Shown here in pieces: positions 39,784 to 50,687 of a DNA stretch of 64,000 nt. The stretch lies in contig NZ_ADES01000001.1 in assembly GCF_000263595.1 (NCBI RefSeq), forward strand, positions 1-64,000, read 5' to 3'. The position numbers and the translations under genes are program-made. Each line of letters opens with the position of its first letter. The first letter of the stretch is position 1. The notes below the pieces were generated by a model that saw only the letters and a program-made list of their open reading frames with translations, ran no database searches and was not told the origin of the DNA. Source of the stretch: Gardnerella vaginalis 1500E (GTDB taxonomy: Bacteria; Actinomycetota; Actinomycetes; Actinomycetales; Bifidobacteriaceae).

Positions 39784-41709
39784 TTAAGCAGCAGTTGGCG
39801 CAGAAGTATTTGAAGAACCGTTTGCTTGCTGAACAATAGCAGCCAAAAAATCACGGTTTGAAGCAGTCTTCTTTAAGCGAGGAATCAAAGTCTGATACGC
39901 TTGCTCAGGCTCAAGACCGCCAAATAGGCGACGCAAACGGTAGATAATAGGAAGTTCGTTAGCCGGAGTAATCAATTCCTCACGACGAGTTCCAGAAGCA
40001 TTAATATCTACAGCAGGGAACAGACGCTTATCTGCCAAGTCGCGGCTCAAACGCAATTCCATGTTGCCAGTGCCCTTGAACTCTTCGAAAATAACCTCAT
40101 CCATCTTAGATCCAGTTTCAACCAGAGCGGAAGAAATAATCGTCAAAGAGCCGCCGTCTTCAATATTTCGAGCAGCACCAAAGAACTTCTTTGGTGGATA
40201 CAACGCCTGAGCATCAACACCACCAGAAAGAATACGTCCAGAAGCAGGAGCAGCGATGTTGTATGCACGAGCCAAACGAGTCATAGAATCAAGCAAAACA
40301 ACAACATCCTGGCCAAGCTCAACTAAACGCTTAGCGCGCTCAATTGCAAGCTCTGCAACTGTAGTATGGTCGGAAGCAGGACGGTCAAACGTTGAAGAAA
40401 TCACTTCACCCTGAACCGTACGCTCCATATCCGTAACTTCTTCTGGACGCTCATCTACAAGAACAACCATCAAATGCACTTCAGGATTGTTCGTAGTAAT
40501 AGCGTTAGCAATATTTTGCAGCGTAATAGTCTTGCCAGCTTTTGGAGGAGACACAATCAAACCGCGCTGACCCTTACCGATTGGCGCAACCAAATCAATA
40601 ACACGACCAAGCATGCGATTAGCAGTAGTTTCTTGGCGTAAGCGCTCATTAGGGTACAGCGGCGTAAGCTTAGCAAATTGCGGACGATTCTGAGCCTCTT
40701 CAACACTCATGCCATTAATGCTATTAACAGTTTGCAACGGAACAAACTTCTGACGCTGATTTCTACGATCGCCCTCGCGAGGTGCACGAATAGAGCCTTG
40801 CACAGCATCGCCCTTGCGCAAACCATACTTTTTAATTTGGCTCATTGAAACGTACACGTCATTTGGCCCTGGAAGGTAACCAGAAGTGCGTACAAATGCG
40901 TAAGATTCGAGCACATCAACAATACCTGCTACTGGAACAAGATCTTCCTGAGGCTCTTCGCGGCGAGATTCTCGAGAATCGCGCTCTTCGCGGCTCTCAC
41001 GATTATCACGGTCTAAACGAGAATTGCGCTCAGAGCGATCTTTACGCTCCTGTCGATCTTGACGCTCCTGACGATCTTGACGATCATCATGATCAGAATA
41101 ATCCTCCCGATCATCCTCATAATCTCTACCGCGACCACGCATGCGACGCTGGAAACGCTCCGACTTATTATCTTGCTCTTCGCGATCAAAATCGCGAGAA
41201 GATCCACGCTGTCGACGAGATTCGCCTTCAGAACGAGATTCATCTCCTGGCAAAGTTGCCAAAATCTGATCCAAATCGCGCGAATCTACTCCTTCTGCAC
41301 GACGATCACGATTGTTATCTCGCTCATCATTTACACGACGACGCTGGAAAGAAGAATTACGATTATTATCTCGTCGATAATTCTTAGATCCAAAATCTTC
41401 GTCGCGCCTGCGACGATCATTATTTGCATTTGGCACTAAGTTTTCCAACGCTTCCAAGTCTTTATCGTCATCCAACGAACGAACTTCTTCATTATCTGCA
41501 CGAGTATCTGCAGACTTACTTGCACTCGTAGAATTGTAAGGCGTGCGAACGCTTACACCAGCAGGCGCTTCTCCCCCATTGCGTGCTGCATTCAATGTAG
41601 CTAACAATTCAGGCTTGCGCATGGTCGAAGTGCCGCGCAAACCCATTTGCTTCGCAAGATCTTTCAATTCTGAGAGCTTCATTTTCTCAAGATTTTGGCT
41701 TGTTGCCAC
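39784..41709 (-). CDS. rho: Transcription termination factor Rho
   Basis: Hexameric RNA helicase that ends transcription. It has the N-terminal Rho helix bundle ([28 protein letters not shown]), an RNA-binding cold-shock-like domain ([27 protein letters not shown]), Walker A (SPPKAGKT), the Q-loop and R-loop regions and the terminal ATPase motifs. Between the first two domains lies an insert of about 170 residues made mainly of Arg, Asp, Glu, Asn, Gln and Ser with short repeats (RQDRQE type). Such inserts are common in high-GC relatives. The leader of about 200 bp contains a small palindrome but no clear attenuator. Confidence 0.95.
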   Translation of the reverse strand: MATSQNLEKMKLSELKDLAKQMGLRGTSTMRKPELLATLNAARNGGEAPAGVSVRTPYNSTSASKSADTRADNEEVRSLDDDKDLEALENLVPNANNDRRRRDEDFGSKNYRRDNNRNSSFQRRRVNDERDNNRDRRAEGVDSRDLDQILATLPGDESRSEGESRRQRGSSRDFDREEQDNKSERFQRRMRGRGRDYEDDREDYSDHDDRQDRQERQDRQERKDRSERNSRLDRDNRESREERDSRESRREEPQEDLVPVAGIVDVLESYAFVRTSGYLPGPNDVYVSMSQIKKYGLRKGDAVQGSIRAPREGDRRNQRQKFVPLQTVNSINGMSVEEAQNRPQFAKLTPLYPNERLRQETTANRMLGRVIDLVAPIGKGQRGLIVSPPKAGKTITLQNIANAITTNNPEVHLMVVLVDERPEEVTDMERTVQGEVISSTFDRPASDHTTVAELAIERAKRLVELGQDVVVLLDSMTRLARAYNIAAPASGRILSGGVDAQALYPPKKFFGAARNIEDGGSLTIISSALVETGSKMDEVIFEEFKGTGNMELRLSRDLADKRLFPAVDINASGTRREELITPANELPIIYRLRRLFGGLEPEQAYQTLIPRLKKTASNRDFLAAIVQQANGSSNTSAPTAA

Positions 41710-41923
41710 AATTTTACCTTTCCCTAACTCACACGGAATATACTACCGGCAAGCCTTTGTATGGAAGATTACGGAAAATCCGTCACGAACTCATGATTAC
41801 TACATAACAATGTACACAACCACGAACATTATGTATGCTACTACAGCTCTACGACGCTGCAAACCGCGACGCGCCAGCAAGTCTAATTATTTTTAAATTA
41901 TAAACTGAATATTCTAATAAAAA

Positions 41924-41963
41924 AGCGCCAATAATAATGGACTATGCCACTATTATTGACGCT
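41924..41963 (-). terminator. Terminator of the FAD oxidoreductase gene
   Basis: On the minus strand AGCGTCAATAATAGTGG and CCATTATTATTGGCGCT pair (17 bp, two mismatches) around a six-base loop, followed by TTTTTTATT. This is a strong rho-independent terminator, 43 bp beyond the stop of the oxidoreductase gene. Confidence 0.85.
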
Positions 41964-42005
41964 ACTTTTAGCTTAATTTTTACTTAAGTTATTTATAAAT
42001 ACTTA

Positions 42006-43625
42006 CTACTTCTTTTCGTGATAAGACTTTTCAGTATTTACAGACCACACATTTGCTTTAGATTCTGCGCCAGTGTGAATATTTTCTACAGCTTCGATTG
42101 CGGTAGCCATGGAATGATCCTGGTTATTATAACGATGCTGTCCGTTTCGACCAACGCAATACAAGTTGCCGAAGCTATCCAAGTACTTAATCAACTCAGG
42201 CATTTGTGCATAAGTGTCAAAGTAAGCTGGGTAAGCCTTTGGAACACACTCACGATGGGAATCAAGAACATCTTCTTCGCCATTAATAACCTGCATGCGA
42301 GTTAATTCGTCGATAGCCATCTTACGAGCGTCTTCATCACTCATATTCCAGAAGTCGTCGCCTTCTTCGCAGAAGTACTCAAGACCAATCCAAACAGTGT
42401 TGTCAACATCTTTAACAAGATAAGGACTCCAGTTGTTGAAGATTTGCAGACGACCAACCTTGTAACCAGGATCCTGCACATAAATCCAGCAATCAGGAAC
42501 AATAGGAGGATTACCAAGCGTTGGAATAGTAGTAGTATTACGCAGACGAACACGCTTAACAAGCAAACCTACAGTCACAAAATCGCGATAAGGCAAACCT
42601 TTGGCAACACGTTGCATTTCTGCTGGAACTTCAGCTTTTTCGTCACCATTTGTACCTTGCTCAAGAGCTGCAACCAAATCTTTAATAGGCATAGAGGAAA
42701 CAAACTCGTCAGCATGCAATTCAGAACGTTCACCGTTGGCATCTTCAATAACAACGCTTGAAATCTTGCCATCAGACTGCTTAATAGCAACCACCTTTGC
42801 ATCTGTGCGCACAGTAGCACCATTTTCACGGCAGCGGCGTTCAACAGTTTCCCACAATTGACCAGGGCCAAGCTTTGGATACCAGAATTCCTCAATTAAT
42901 GAGGTTTCTACTTCCTTCTTCTTACCATTTTTCTTAGGGAAAAGCTTAGAAAAAGCATTCTTCAAAACTTCAACAATGCTCAAACCCTTAACGCGCTGAG
43001 CACCCCAATCTGCAGAAATCTGGCTTGGATGCCTACCCCAAAGCTTCTCGGTATAACCCTCAAAGAACATTGAATAAAGCTTCTTACCAAAGCGATTAAT
43101 GTAGAAGTTTTCAAGATTAGTTTCTGGTAACTTGTGAACCATAGACCACAAGTAGCTAAAACCAACCTTCATCGTCAAAATAAAGCCCATAGAGCGCAAG
43201 GTGGCTGCGGAAAGAGAAATCGGATAATCGAAGAAATGATGATTCCAGAAAATGCGCGAAACGCGATGGCGCTTCAACATAACTTCGTCTTCAACTTCAG
43301 GATCAGGTCCACCTGGTTCCAAGTCATGGTGACGACCAAGCTTCTTATCATCGTATGAAGGCGCACCCTGCAACGGCAACATTTCACGCCACCACTGCAT
43401 AATGCGATCATCCTTCGAGAAGAAACGGTGACCGCCAATATCCATACGATTACCGTTGTACTTTACAGTACGCGAAATACCACCAAATTCACGCGTTGCT
43501 TCGAGCAGCGTTACGTCATAGCGACTAGAACCGCCATCTTTAACGAGCTCCCAGGCTGCCGTCAACCCTGCCGGACCGCCGCCAATAATCACAACAGATT
43601 TCTTTGGGGATTGTGTATCCGTCAC
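42006..43625 (-). CDS. FAD-dependent NAD(P)-binding oxidoreductase, UDP-galactopyranose mutase/protoporphyrinogen oxidase-like
   Basis: The 539 residues begin with a Rossmann FAD motif ([17 protein letters not shown]), then FGGISRTV and [12 protein letters not shown], the arrangement of the amine-oxidase superfamily near UDP-galactopyranose mutases. The C-terminal FAD segment [24 protein letters not shown] contains the GRNGxHRYNNxDHS motif seen in these sugar-mutase-like flavoproteins. A role in cell-surface glycan biosynthesis is likely, but the substrate is not known. The start is GTG after GGAGGACAA. It is transcribed alone. Confidence 0.8.
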   Translation of the reverse strand: MTDTQSPKKSVVIIGGGPAGLTAAWELVKDGGSSRYDVTLLEATREFGGISRTVKYNGNRMDIGGHRFFSKDDRIMQWWREMLPLQGAPSYDDKKLGRHHDLEPGGPDPEVEDEVMLKRHRVSRIFWNHHFFDYPISLSAATLRSMGFILTMKVGFSYLWSMVHKLPETNLENFYINRFGKKLYSMFFEGYTEKLWGRHPSQISADWGAQRVKGLSIVEVLKNAFSKLFPKKNGKKKEVETSLIEEFWYPKLGPGQLWETVERRCRENGATVRTDAKVVAIKQSDGKISSVVIEDANGERSELHADEFVSSMPIKDLVAALEQGTNGDEKAEVPAEMQRVAKGLPYRDFVTVGLLVKRVRLRNTTTIPTLGNPPIVPDCWIYVQDPGYKVGRLQIFNNWSPYLVKDVDNTVWIGLEYFCEEGDDFWNMSDEDARKMAIDELTRMQVINGEEDVLDSHRECVPKAYPAYFDTYAQMPELIKYLDSFGNLYCVGRNGQHRYNNQDHSMATAIEAVENIHTGAESKANVWSVNTEKSYHEKK

Positions 43626-43715
43626 TTGTCCTCCATACCTTAATACATCAATTTTTACAAAAACACATTTTGTGCTAGGTAAAATTTCTATATATCTTTA
43701 TTGAGCATACGCTTA

Positions 43716-44030
43716 TCACGCGATAGATTCCGGAATATCAATGTCTGTTTTCTGCACTTCTTCAACATTAACATCCTTAAAAGTCACTATTCGCACATTT
43801 TTAACAAAACGCGAAGGCCTATAAACATCCCAAACCCACGCATCTGTAAGTTGAACGTCGAAATAAACGTCTTGGCCGGCCGAACGCACGTTGAAATCAA
43901 CCTTATTTGCCAAATAGAATCGGCGTTCTGTTTCTACAACGTACGTAAAAAGCTTAATAACATCACGATATTCTTTATACAACGCAAGTTCAGCATCAGT
44001 TTCATAATTGTCGAGATCTTCGGCGCTCAT
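43716..44030 (-). CDS. DUF2469-family protein
   Basis: Highly conserved actinobacterial protein of unknown function, 104 residues. The core MSAEDLDNYETDAELALYKEY and VVETERRFYLAN, and VTFKDVNVEE near the end, match the family closely (for example the mycobacterial Rv2901c type). It is soluble and acidic, without a recognisable catalytic motif. It overlaps the upstream acetyltransferase gene by four bases (ATGA). Confidence 0.9.
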   Translation of the reverse strand: MSAEDLDNYETDAELALYKEYRDVIKLFTYVVETERRFYLANKVDFNVRSAGQDVYFDVQLTDAWVWDVYRPSRFVKNVRIVTFKDVNVEEVQKTDIDIPESIA

Positions 44031-44944
44031 TGCTTCCCTTCCGTATTGATGTTACGTTTACGACCGCGACCTATAATGCGCCACCAAGCTCTTTTTGAAG
44101 AACTACCTTCGGCGTTATTTGCATTATAAGGCCATTCTTCATCAAGATTATCACGACGCACCGGTATAGCCACAGAGTGCTCATGTGCGCTCAGTGCTTC
44201 AACTACTCCAGGATTTTCCTCTATAACATGCAGACCAAACGCATCAAGAGAACGAATTGCATCGTACTCATCGGAAATCGTATCCATAACAACAAAATCT
44301 TGATACTTTTGATTTTGCGCATCCCATAAAGCATCGCGCGCAGTGCCGGTTTGTGCGAAACCAAGAGATTGATATACAGAAAGCGAGCGAGTATTCGTAG
44401 CAGGAACACCAACCCAAATGCGATGCAATCCTAATCCTACTGGCTCTGACGCAAAACCGTAAGTCATCACTCTAGGCATAGCATCACGCGAATAGCCGCG
44501 TCCGCGATAATCCTTGCCAAGTACAACTTGAATACGCGCAGAACGAGACCACCCATCTATGTCAATAAGAAAAATCATGCCAATAATCGCGCCAGAAGTA
44601 TTCTTAACATCATCTAAAACATCTGGCACTATAGCCCAAGCAATTGTAGGACGAGACTGAACATCCCCAGCAAAACGACATAATTCAGCAGCTTTTTCAA
44701 CAGAAAAACCGTCATTAGACCACTGAACAGAACGCTCAACCCACGCATGAACCATAGAACGCTCAGACTGAGAATCTTTTCCGGTAATAACCGAAGCGTT
44801 ATCATATGCGCAAAGCTCATCCATACGCTGTAAATCATCGCATGTTGCTGGGCGAAGATGCGCCATTTCTCCACGAATTGGAGGGATTACTATAGATTTT
44901 GGTAACTCGCGAGAGTTGTTCACACCATCATTGGTTTGTTGCAT
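44027..44944 (-). CDS. GNAT-family N-acetyltransferase
   Basis: The 305-residue protein has a GNAT fold in residues 25-220: LGKDYRGRGYSRDAMPRVMTYGF is the acetyl-CoA pyrophosphate loop (RGxGYS), and NTRSLSVYQSLGFAQTGTARDAL is the usual C-terminal Asn/Tyr region of RimJ/RimL-like enzymes. A less conserved tail of about 80 residues follows and ends in basic residues. The acceptor is unknown. The start is ATG 44942-44944, six bases after AGG, in preference to the GTG six bases upstream. Confidence 0.85.
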   Translation of the reverse strand: MQQTNDGVNNSRELPKSIVIPPIRGEMAHLRPATCDDLQRMDELCAYDNASVITGKDSQSERSMVHAWVERSVQWSNDGFSVEKAAELCRFAGDVQSRPTIAWAIVPDVLDDVKNTSGAIIGMIFLIDIDGWSRSARIQVVLGKDYRGRGYSRDAMPRVMTYGFASEPVGLGLHRIWVGVPATNTRSLSVYQSLGFAQTGTARDALWDAQNQKYQDFVVMDTISDEYDAIRSLDAFGLHVIEENPGVVEALSAHEHSVAIPVRRDNLDEEWPYNANNAEGSSSKRAWWRIIGRGRKRNINTEGKQ

Positions 44945-44950
44945 AGTCAC

Positions 44951-45233
44951 CTACTTGTATTGTGCCTTTGAGTATTAAGCCCTTCGCATAATTCTCATGT
45001 CGCATAATATATGATAATCCAGAAGACGAAAAATGCGTCACGATATTGCCAAATAGCAAATTCTGCGCACCTGCCGCATGAAACAAACTTAATCTGATTT
45101 AATCTGTTTTAGTATGATTAAATCTTATTAAATTATGCAGCAAGTACGCAGCACTTACTTTTTGATATTGATTACGCTTTTGCGTTTATACATTAGCGTT
45201 ATCAAATATTAAATTTTTCAGATTTTTGGTTTT
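44951..45233. other. Intergenic region between gatB and the GNAT gene
   Basis: About 280 bp, A+T-rich, with several TTAATCT/TTAAAT runs (45105-45135) and a small imperfect inverted repeat around GCAGCAAGTACGCAGCACTTAC. It should carry the 3' end of the gat operon and the promoter of the GNAT gene, but no convincing terminator, promoter or small ORF could be picked out. Confidence 0.4.
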
Positions 45234-46733
45234 TCAGCCCTTGATTTTTGCCATCACAATCTTAGTAACAGCTTTAGCATCAGCCTGACCCTTAGTTGCG
45301 CGCATAACAGCACCAATAATCGCGCCCATCGGCTTCATATTGCCTGCCTTAAGCTTTTCTGCGACTTCAGGATCGGCTGCAAGAGCAGCGTCAACAGCGG
45401 CTTCCAAAGCGCCGTCATCGTTCATAACCTTGAATCCGTGCTTATTAACAACTTCATCAGGCTTGCCCTCGCCAGCCAAAACGCAAGCAACAGTTTGCTT
45501 AGCGAGCTTATCGTTAAGCTTACCGTCTGCAATCAGCTTTTCAACTTCAGCCACATCTTCTGGAGTAATAGGCAATTCTTCCAAAGTCACACCACGAGTG
45601 TTTGCTTCGCGAGCAAGCTCACCAAGCCACCACTTCTTAGCGCCTGCTGCAGTTGCGCCAGCTTTAACGGTTTCTTCAACCAAATCAAGAGCATCTGCGT
45701 TCAAAATATCTCGCATTTCAAGATCGCTAATGCCCCATTCGCTTTGCAAACGGTTACGGCGCTCGCGAGGCATTTCTGGCATCTCGGCCTTCATGCGCTC
45801 AATATGCTCTTTAGTGATGTGAAGCATAACCAAATCAGGATCTGGGAAGTAGCGATAATCGTCGGCGTCGGACTTCACACGACCGCCAGCAGTGGTCTGA
45901 GTTGCTTCATCCCAGTGGCGGGTTTCCTGCAAAATCTCGCCGCCTTCGCTCAAAATAGCAGCCTGACGACGAATCTCATATTGCAGTGTCTTTTCGATTC
46001 CGCGGAATGTGTTCACATTCTTAGTTTCGGAACGAGTGCCGAACGGATCGGTCGGATTTTTGCGGAGTGAAACGTTCACGTCAGCGCGCATATTGCCCTG
46101 CTCCATGCGAGCGTGGGAAATGTTGAGGGCGCGAACAATATCGCGGATTGCGCGCATATAGGCACCAGCAATTTCTGGAGCGCGGCTACCCGCACCTTCG
46201 ATTGGCTTAGTTACAATCTCGATTAAAGGCACGCCTGCGCGATTGTAATCAACCAAAGAATGATTTGCGCCTTCAATACGGCCGTCAGCACCACCAACGT
46301 GAGTATTCTTACCAGCATCATCCTCAATATGAGCGCGCTCAATCGGCACGCGAAACACGGTGCCATCTTCGAGCTCAACATCCAAGTAACCGTTGCCGTT
46401 AGTAGGCTTATCGTACTGGGAAATCTGATAATCGCGAGGCATATCTGGGTAGAAGTAGTTCTTACGAGCGAACTGGCTCCACTCAGCGATTTCGCAATGC
46501 AATGCCAAACCGAGCTTAATCGCGTAATCAACTGCAGTCTTGTTTACAACTGGCAAAGAGCCTGGCAAACCAAGGCTTACAGGAGTTAGCTGAGTATTTG
46601 GCTCGCCACCAAAAGATACTTCCGCTGGGCAAAACAGCTTCGTACGAGTGCAAAGCTCAACGTGCGTTTCCAAACCGAATACTGGATCAAACTGCTCAAC
46701 AGCATCGGCGTATTTCATAAGTTTTTCAGCCAT
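45234..46733 (-). CDS. gatB: Glu-tRNA(Gln)/Asp-tRNA(Asn) amidotransferase subunit B
   Basis: The tRNA-binding kinase subunit of GatCAB. The 499 residues show [37 protein letters not shown] and [15 protein letters not shown], the signatures of GatB, and the C-terminal YqeY-like tail domain ([31 protein letters not shown]). AAGGATTCTC stands before the ATG. It lies 32 bp after gatA. Confidence 0.97.
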   Translation of the reverse strand: MAEKLMKYADAVEQFDPVFGLETHVELCTRTKLFCPAEVSFGGEPNTQLTPVSLGLPGSLPVVNKTAVDYAIKLGLALHCEIAEWSQFARKNYFYPDMPRDYQISQYDKPTNGNGYLDVELEDGTVFRVPIERAHIEDDAGKNTHVGGADGRIEGANHSLVDYNRAGVPLIEIVTKPIEGAGSRAPEIAGAYMRAIRDIVRALNISHARMEQGNMRADVNVSLRKNPTDPFGTRSETKNVNTFRGIEKTLQYEIRRQAAILSEGGEILQETRHWDEATQTTAGGRVKSDADDYRYFPDPDLVMLHITKEHIERMKAEMPEMPRERRNRLQSEWGISDLEMRDILNADALDLVEETVKAGATAAGAKKWWLGELAREANTRGVTLEELPITPEDVAEVEKLIADGKLNDKLAKQTVACVLAGEGKPDEVVNKHGFKVMNDDGALEAAVDAALAADPEVAEKLKAGNMKPMGAIIGAVMRATKGQADAKAVTKIVMAKIKG

Positions 46734-46765
46734 GAGAATCCTTCTTACTTAAGCTTTACTTCACT

Positions 46766-48307
46766 TTACTTAGCCAATGAATCGAGCCAGCCAGCCTTAA
46801 GCGACTTCCAGATTGGACCGCCCCACTGCTCTTCAAGAGCAGCTTCCAACGCTGCTGCAGGCTTGTACATCTTCTCATCATGGCATTGCGGAGCAATAAT
46901 CTGAATACCAACAGGCAGACCATCGTCGCTTAAGCCAGCTGGAAGGCTCAAAGCTGGAACGCCAGCCATGTTTGCAGGAATCGTAGCAATATCGTTCATG
47001 TACATGGAAAGCGGATCGTTCATCTTTTCGCCAAACTTAAATGCCGTTGTAGGGCTTGTTGGAGAGACAAGAACATCTACCTTATTAAATGCTTCTTCAA
47101 AATCGCGAATAATAAGGGTGCGAACCTTTTGAGCAGAACCATACCATGCATCGTAATAACCTGCAGAAAGTGCGTAAGTACCGAGAATAATACGGCGCTT
47201 TACTTCGTCACCGAAACCAGCTTCACGAGTTGCAGCCATCATATTTGCGGCCGTCTGAGGCTTGTCTGCTGGCGGCATTACGCGCAAACCGTAGCGCATG
47301 CCGTCGTAGCGAGCCAAGTTGGAGCTAACTTCGGAAGGCATAATAATGTAGTAAGCAGCCAAAGAATAAGGGAAGTGAGGGCAGGAAACTTCCGTAACCT
47401 CTGCACCCATATCCTTAAGCAGCTGCACCGCCTCATTAAAGCGAGCTTCAACGCCTGGCTGGAAGCCATCGCCACTAAGCTCCTTAACCAAACCAACCTT
47501 CAAGCCCTTCAAATCTCGGCGAGCGCCTTCGCGTGCAGCCTGAGCCATTGGAGGAACAGGAGCTGGAATCGAAGTGGAATCGCGCCTATCGTTGCCGCCA
47601 ATAATCTCCTGCAAAAGCGCAGAGTCAAGAACGGTACGAGAAACAGGACCAATCTGATCCAAGGAACTTGCCATGGCGATTGCACCAAAACGGCTAACAC
47701 CACCGTAAGTTGGCTTTGCGCCGACTGTACCAGTTAAAGCACCTGGCTGACGAATAGAGCCACCAGTATCTGTACCCAAAGCAATAGGGGCTTCGAATGC
47801 AGCAACAGCAGCTGCAGAACCGCCGCCGGAACCGCCAGGAACACGCTCGGTATCCCAAGGGTTGCAAGTGGTTTGGTAGGCAGAATGCTCGGTAGAAGAA
47901 CCTTGAGCAAACTCATCCAAATTAGTCTTGCCGAGAATTGGCATACCAGCTGCTTTGAGCTTTTCAATAACTGTAGCATCGTAAGGTGGAACCCAGCCTT
48001 CAAGAATCTTGGATGCTGCAGTGGTTGGAATGCCTTTAGTGACAATCATGTCTTTAATGGCAATTGGAACGCCTGCAAGCTCAGGCAAATCTTCAGTCTC
48101 GCCATTAGCGTTCTTTTTATCAAAAGCATCTGCTTGCTCGAGTGCAATATCTGCAGAAACATGCAAGAATGCCTTGATTTCTGGCTCAGCAGATTCAATC
48201 ACTGCCAAGTGAGCTTCAACAAGCTCACGGCTAGAAACTTCTTTAGCTTTTACAGCTTCTGCCATTTGAGCAGCAGAAAGCTTTACTAAATCTTGAGTAT
48301 TAGTCAT
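46766..48307 (-). CDS. gatA: Glu-tRNA(Gln)/Asp-tRNA(Asn) amidotransferase subunit A
   Basis: Amidase-signature subunit that releases ammonia from glutamine. The Ser-cis-Ser-Lys triad is visible as IKDMI (Lys), and [14 protein letters not shown] and [11 protein letters not shown] (the serines). At 513 residues it has the normal length. GGGGAGG precedes the ATG. It lies 3 bp after gatC. Confidence 0.97.
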   Translation of the reverse strand: MTNTQDLVKLSAAQMAEAVKAKEVSSRELVEAHLAVIESAEPEIKAFLHVSADIALEQADAFDKKNANGETEDLPELAGVPIAIKDMIVTKGIPTTAASKILEGWVPPYDATVIEKLKAAGMPILGKTNLDEFAQGSSTEHSAYQTTCNPWDTERVPGGSGGGSAAAVAAFEAPIALGTDTGGSIRQPGALTGTVGAKPTYGGVSRFGAIAMASSLDQIGPVSRTVLDSALLQEIIGGNDRRDSTSIPAPVPPMAQAAREGARRDLKGLKVGLVKELSGDGFQPGVEARFNEAVQLLKDMGAEVTEVSCPHFPYSLAAYYIIMPSEVSSNLARYDGMRYGLRVMPPADKPQTAANMMAATREAGFGDEVKRRIILGTYALSAGYYDAWYGSAQKVRTLIIRDFEEAFNKVDVLVSPTSPTTAFKFGEKMNDPLSMYMNDIATIPANMAGVPALSLPAGLSDDGLPVGIQIIAPQCHDEKMYKPAAALEAALEEQWGGPIWKSLKAGWLDSLAK

Positions 48308-48310
48308 GTT

Positions 48311-48607
48311 TTATTCCTCCCCTAAAATGCGAGGTGCTACAAACATGCCAGACTCACTCTTAGGCGCACCAGAAAGCGCTTCTTCTTGAGTTAATGGTGT
48401 AGCAGGTACATCAGGGCGCAAATAAGCTTCCAGAGGCACTGGATTTGCAGTAGGTGGCACATCTTCGCCAGCAACTTCCTGCACCTTGTTAATAGATTCT
48501 GCAATGACGTTTAATTCGCCTTGCAAGCGACTAATTTCCTCGTCGCTTAAAGCAATCTGGGAAAGAACACCCAAATGCTCAATTTCTTCTCGTGTGAATG
48601 TAGGCAT
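48311..48607 (-). CDS. gatC: Glu-tRNA(Gln)/Asp-tRNA(Asn) amidotransferase subunit C
   Basis: Small stabilising subunit that wraps around GatA. From the ATG at 48605-48607, after GGGG, it has 98 residues: [29 protein letters not shown] is the N-terminal helix pair and [15 protein letters not shown] the C-terminal strand. The in-frame codon 69 bp upstream has no ribosome site. Confidence 0.92.
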   Translation of the reverse strand: MPTFTREEIEHLGVLSQIALSDEEISRLQGELNVIAESINKVQEVAGEDVPPTANPVPLEAYLRPDVPATPLTQEEALSGAPKSESGMFVAPRILGEE

Positions 48608-48988
48608 AACCCCAACTATATGTGTGATGCGTGACCTTTCAAAGCTGAAAAAATCTATTATATCCACATACTGCACGTGCGCGTTTTCACAAAATTATTA
48701 CGCATATAAAATTTCAAAATTTGCAGCAATTGCTATATCAACACGCCGCATAAGCAAAAACGACGTAACCAAAAATTGTTGATATTTCAACGATATTTAA
48801 AGTATTGTTTTCAAAATAAAAAAATTTTTTAAGAGATTATCGCATAAATAAAAAGTGTGTAATAATCGTGTTTTGTGAGACGCTAAAAACTAATGCACTG
48901 AGGCACGTTATGCATTGAAGCATATGAATTTCAGCATCTCATCGAAATAATCTAATAAAAATAATCTAATAAAAATCGAAGGACACAT
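48608..48988 (+). promoter_or_regulatory. Divergent promoter region between gatC and vaginolysin
   Basis: A 381-bp A+T-rich gap that must contain promoters for gatCAB and for the vaginolysin gene. TGTAATAAT at 48858-48866 could be an extended -10 for vaginolysin, with a weak -35 (TTATCG). Two tandem copies of a 16-base unit (AATAATCTAATAAAAA) end just before the vaginolysin ribosome site. A homopolymer pair A7T6 lies at about 48818-48830. No small ORF is supported. Confidence 0.4.
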
Positions 48989-50539
48989 ATGAAGAACACA
49001 AAGTTCTACCGTAATGCAGCAATGTTGTTGCTCGCGGGCGCAACTATTATTCCACAATGCTTAGCAGCACCAGCAATGGCCGCTCCTTCCGCTAAGGATT
49101 CTGAACCAGCCACATCTTGCGCAGCCAAGAAAGACTCGTTGAATAATTATTTGTGGGATTTGCAATACGATAAAACAAACATTCTCGCCCGTCATGGCGA
49201 AACCATCGACAACAAATTCTCTAGCGATAGCTTCAACAAGGGCGATGAATTCGTTGTTGTTGAGCATCAGAAGAAGAACATCACAAATACAACTTCAAAC
49301 TTGTCGGTTACTTCCGCCAACGATGATCGCGTATACCCAGGTGCTCTTTTCCGCGCTGATAAGAATTTGATGGACAATATGCCAAGCCTGATTTCCGCAA
49401 ACCGCGCTCCAATCACGTTGAGCGTTGATTTGCCAGGCTTCCACGGCGGCGAAAGTGCTGTAACTGTTCAGCGCCCAACCAAGAGCTCTGTAACTTCCGC
49501 AGTGAACGGCTTAGTTTCCAAGTGGAATGCACAGTATGCTGCAAGCCATCATGTTGCTGCTCGCATGCAGTACGATTCTGCAAGCGCACAAAGCATGAAC
49601 CAGCTCAAGGCAAAGTTTGGTGCTGATTTCGCCAAGATTGGTGTTCCGCTGAAGATTGATTTCGATGCTGTGCACAAGGGCGAAAAGCAGACTCAAATTG
49701 TGAACTTCAAGCAGACCTACTACACCGTAAGCGTTGATGCACCAGACAGCCCAGCTGACTTCTTCGCACCATGCACTACGCCAGAAAGCTTGAAGAGCCG
49801 CGGAGTAGACAGCAAGCGTCCGCCAGTATATGTGTCCAACGTAGCTTACGGCCGTTCAATGTACGTAAAGTTCGACACCCGCAGCAAGAGCACCGATTTC
49901 CAGGCTGCTGTTGAAGCTGCAATCAAGGGTGTTGAAATCAAGCCAAATACCGAGTTCCACCGCATTTTGCAGAACACTTCTGTAACTGCTGTAATTCTCG
50001 GCGGCAGCGCAAACGGTGCAGCCAAGGTTATTACCGGCAACATCGACACGTTGAAGGCTTTGATTCAAGAAGGCGCAAATTTGAGCACCTCCAGCCCAGC
50101 AGTTCCAATTGCTTACACCACTTCCTTCGTCAAGGATAACGAAGTAGCAACTTTGCAAACCAATAGCGATTACGTTGAAACCAAGGTTTCTTCCTACCGC
50201 GACGGCTACTTGACTTTGGATCACCGTGGAGCTTACGTAGCTCGCTACTACATCTACTGGGATGAGTACGGCACCGAAATTGACGGCACTCCTTACGTGC
50301 GTTCTCGCGCTTGGGAAGGCAATGGCAAGTATCGTACAGCTCACTTCAACACCACTATTCAGTTCAAGGGCAATGTGCGCAATCTTCGCATCAAGCTCGT
50401 TGAAAAGACCGGCTTGGCTTGGGAGCCATGGCGCACAGTTTATGACCGTTCCGATTTACCACTGGTTCGCCAGCGCACAATCAAGAACTGGGGCACAACC
50501 TTGTGGCCACGCGTTGCTGAAACTGTGAAGAACGACTGA
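48989..50539 (+). CDS. vly: Vaginolysin, cholesterol-dependent cytolysin
   Basis: Secreted pore-forming toxin of 516 residues. The signal peptide runs to about residue 31 (AAPAMA|AP). The undecapeptide is EKTGLAWEPWR (472-482), with Pro in place of the usual second Gly/Trp context, as in vaginolysin and intermedilysin. The Thr-Leu cholesterol pair is at 504-505 (TTLWP). Y421-I-Y423 followed by 14 residues and R438-S439 is the motif that binds human CD59, so human-cell preference is predicted. The common reference sequence has Val where this one has Ala477. GAAGGA precedes the ATG. Codon use is more C/G-ending than in the neighbours. Confidence 0.97.
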   Translation: MKNTKFYRNAAMLLLAGATIIPQCLAAPAMAAPSAKDSEPATSCAAKKDSLNNYLWDLQYDKTNILARHGETIDNKFSSDSFNKGDEFVVVEHQKKNITNTTSNLSVTSANDDRVYPGALFRADKNLMDNMPSLISANRAPITLSVDLPGFHGGESAVTVQRPTKSSVTSAVNGLVSKWNAQYAASHHVAARMQYDSASAQSMNQLKAKFGADFAKIGVPLKIDFDAVHKGEKQTQIVNFKQTYYTVSVDAPDSPADFFAPCTTPESLKSRGVDSKRPPVYVSNVAYGRSMYVKFDTRSKSTDFQAAVEAAIKGVEIKPNTEFHRILQNTSVTAVILGGSANGAAKVITGNIDTLKALIQEGANLSTSSPAVPIAYTTSFVKDNEVATLQTNSDYVETKVSSYRDGYLTLDHRGAYVARYYIYWDEYGTEIDGTPYVRSRAWEGNGKYRTAHFNTTIQFKGNVRNLRIKLVEKTGLAWEPWRTVYDRSDLPLVRQRTIKNWGTTLWPRVAETVKND

Positions 50540-50596
50540 TATTTCTTATAATTTAATAAGATAATTTAATTTATAATTAAATATAAATGAATACAA

Positions 50597-50640
50597 AAAG
50601 GGCTTTATCTTGTAGCCAGTTACGAGATAAAGCCCTTATT
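50597..50640. terminator. Bidirectional terminator after vaginolysin
   Basis: AAGGGCTTTATCTTGTA and TACGAGATAAAGCCCTT pair almost perfectly around a six-base loop, with ATTTTATTTG following on the plus strand and TTTTTGTATTC on the minus strand. It separates vaginolysin from the converging ABC operon. Confidence 0.85.
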
Positions 50641-50687
50641 TTATTTGTATTATTTATTTTATTTGCTAAATATTATTTGCAGAATAT

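Noticed and set aside
48989..50539. Mobile island carrying vaginolysin
   Set aside because: No direct repeats, integrase, transposase or tRNA gene flank the gene; neighbours are core genes.
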